Part shown: one piece after another, positions 6,601-7,748 of the stretch
Position numbering within the stretch: the stretch's first letter is position 1
Layout of the letters: each line of letters begins with the position of its first letter
Source of the DNA: Hydrogenophaga sp.
GTDB taxonomy: Bacteria; Pseudomonadota; Gammaproteobacteria; Burkholderiales; Burkholderiaceae_C
Length of the DNA: 7,748 nt
Assembly (NCBI GenBank): GCA_020047875.1
Contig: JAIFNE010000044.1
Coordinates: forward strand, 1-7,748
Direction: 5' to 3'
The notes under the pieces: model-generated
The model's input: only the letters and a program-made list of their open reading frames with translations
Told to the model about the DNA's origin: nothing
The model's database searches: none
Translations under genes and position numbers: made by a program

Positions 6601-7688
6601 TCCCGGCCTGGAAGATCCGCCGCGAACTGGATACAGCACGCCAGCAACTCCAGGCCATTCCCGAGCGACTGATCGGCCCGGGCCGCCAGCGCCGGCTTGA
6701 CAGCCAGTTTCCGAACGGCTTTCGCGTCATGAATGGCACTGCGGCGTTGGGCCCCAAGGTGGCGATTTTTCTGGTGTACCAGCCGCGCGGCATGTCTGCC
6801 TCTGCGGTGGCCACTTGCCGCCACCTCAGCGAGCGCGGCTATTCGGTGGTGCTGGTCGCCAATTCGCCGGTCTCTGCGGTCGACGAAGCGTCGCTGGGCC
6901 GCTGGGTCTGGCGCTTCGTTGAGCGCCCGAACTTCGGCTACGACTTTGGCGGTTATCGCGACGGAATACGTCTACTGTGGCACTGGTCTGTGTCGCCAGA
7001 CAGTTTGATCATCCTCAATGACAGCGTCTGGTTCCCTCTCGATCGGAAAGAGACGATGCTGGCGTCGATGGAGGCCTCCAGCGCTGGCTTTCTGGGCGCA
7101 TTGCGGCATGTGGATCTGCCCGGGACCGACGCCGAGCACGCTGGCATTTTTCTGTCGTACTTCTTTCTGATCAAGCGCGCCGTGCTGACCTCGGCGGTAT
7201 TTGTCAACTACTGGAATAGCTATGTCTCGACCAGTAACAAGTACCTCACTGTGCGCCGGGGAGAGCGCGGTTTTTCCCGCACCTTGTTCGCAGCCGGTGT
7301 ACCGAGTGAAGGGCTGTACTCCAGAGAGCGTTTTATGGAGGCTGTAGCGCAGCAGCCAGTGGCTTTCCTGCGGCAGACGCTGGTGTATGGCGCCTATACC
7401 GACCCGGATCTGGAGCAGGAGCGGGGCGCGCTGCTGCAGGCGTATGTCACGTCAGAGACCTGGCGTATGCAGGCTATCGCTCACATCCGCGCTGTGGTGA
7501 ACAAGCGTAACTTCCATTCGTCATTTTGTTTCGCCAGCATCCGCTTGCTCGGTGTTCCCTTGCTAAAAAAAAACAAGGGTGAATTGCAGGTGCGCATGCG
7601 GCGTCAGTACTTGCTTGCGGTGAGAGCTGGCGATTTACCCATGCCCGAGCCTGCGGTGTTGGCCGAGATCGAAGCCAGCACCCGCTGA
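6597..7688 (+). CDS. RgpF-like (rhamnan synthesis protein F family) putative glycosyltransferase
   Basis: A 363 aa soluble protein with the signature of the rhamnan synthesis F (RgpF) family, whose members help build rhamnose-containing polysaccharides and many LPS-linked glycans. Visible: a basic, coiled N-terminus (1-40); a Rossmann-like beta strand KVAIFLVYQPRG at 54-65; RPNFGYDFGGYRDGI at 110-124 and LIILNDSVWFPL at 137-148, the two most typical blocks; SYFFLIKRAVL at 187-197; and GERGFSRTLFAAG at 222-234. It is a single-domain form, shorter than streptococcal RgpF (about 580 aa). No dTDP-rhamnose genes are in the window, so the sugar it transfers is unknown. The start ATG 6597 overlaps the previous stop by 4 bp (ATGA), with no clear Shine-Dalgarno, so it is probably coupled. 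The 3' part contains nine consecutive A bases at 7565-7573 (codons 323-326). It is the last plus-strand gene seen. Confidence 0.8.
   Translation: MIPAWKIRRELDTARQQLQAIPERLIGPGRQRRLDSQFPNGFRVMNGTAALGPKVAIFLVYQPRGMSASAVATCRHLSERGYSVVLVANSPVSAVDEASLGRWVWRFVERPNFGYDFGGYRDGIRLLWHWSVSPDSLIILNDSVWFPLDRKETMLASMEASSAGFLGALRHVDLPGTDAEHAGIFLSYFFLIKRAVLTSAVFVNYWNSYVSTSNKYLTVRRGERGFSRTLFAAGVPSEGLYSRERFMEAVAQQPVAFLRQTLVYGAYTDPDLEQERGALLQAYVTSETWRMQAIAHIRAVVNKRNFHSSFCFASIRLLGVPLLKKNKGELQVRMRRQYLLAVRAGDLPMPEPAVLAEIEASTR
7565..7573 (+). repeat. Nine-adenine homopolymer in the RgpF-like gene
   Basis: Nine A bases encode the end of Leu323, Lys324, Lys325 and part of Asn326, within otherwise GC-rich coding sequence. 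With ten A bases the frame would reach a TGA about five codons later; with eight it would reach a TGA about 18 codons later. Either change would remove the last 35-40 residues. Whether the tract varies in nature is not shown here. Confidence 0.9.
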
Positions 7689-7698
7689 TCAGTGAGGC

Positions 7699-7748
7699 TC
7701 AGCGCGCCAACAAAGCATTCACCGGCACCAAATCCTCCGCCGTCAGCT
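7699..7748 (-). CDS. 3' end of an unidentified convergent gene
   Basis: The minus strand has an open frame entering from the right edge and ending at TGA 7701-7699. The visible C-terminus is LTAEDLVPVNALLAR, which reads like natural protein sequence and keeps the window's codon style. It converges on the RgpF-like gene with only 10 bp between the two stops. Fifteen residues are too few to name a family. The other minus-strand frames in this stretch were not examined exhaustively. Confidence 0.45.
   Translation of the reverse strand, partial: LTAEDLVPVNALLAR

Noticed and set aside
7683..7704. Hairpin CGCTGA / TCAGCG between the convergent stops as a terminator
   Set aside because: The stem is only 6 bp with a 10-base loop and no T-run follows on either strand, so it does not meet the criteria for an intrinsic terminator.

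Overview
The window is high-GC, tightly packed bacterial DNA. It looks like a surface-glycan locus of a Gram-negative, probably a betaproteobacterium of the Comamonadaceae/Burkholderiales type. That placement is an inference from the base composition, the short overlapping genes and the style of WaaA; no taxonomic marker is present. No tRNA, rRNA, insertion sequence, CRISPR array or phage gene was seen.

Layout. On the minus strand at the left lies a complete waaA (Kdo transferase). A gap of roughly 140-200 bp separates it from a divergent plus-strand cluster that fills the rest of the window: neuA (CMP-sialic acid synthetase), a GT-A-like glycosyltransferase of unassigned specificity, neuB (sialic acid synthase), neuC (hydrolysing UDP-GlcNAc 2-epimerase), an O-antigen ligase/polymerase-type membrane protein, and a RgpF-like putative glycosyltransferase. 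Gaps inside the cluster are 30 bp or less and three junctions overlap (11, 8 and 4 bp), so it reads as one operon. The last 50 bases hold the 3' end of a convergent minus-strand gene.

How the genes work together. NeuC converts UDP-GlcNAc to ManNAc, NeuB condenses ManNAc with phosphoenolpyruvate to give N-acetylneuraminate, and NeuA activates it with CTP to CMP-Neu5Ac. All three resemble the meningococcal-type enzymes in motifs and length. None of the enzymes that make legionaminic or pseudaminic acid precursors is visible, so Neu5Ac is the likely product. The two transferase-like proteins and the ligase/polymerase would place sialic acid into a glycan. The neighbouring waaA and the ligase-like protein suggest lipopolysaccharide, though a Wzy-dependent polysaccharide is possible.

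Main points of interest: the complete CMP-Neu5Ac pathway has no recognisable sialyltransferase of families GT29, GT38, GT42, GT52, GT80 or GT97, which makes the two flanking unassigned transferases candidates for that job. The RgpF-like gene carries a nine-adenine tract whose gain or loss of one base would truncate the protein. The waaA/neuA intergenic region carries overlapping, oppositely oriented -10-like boxes.
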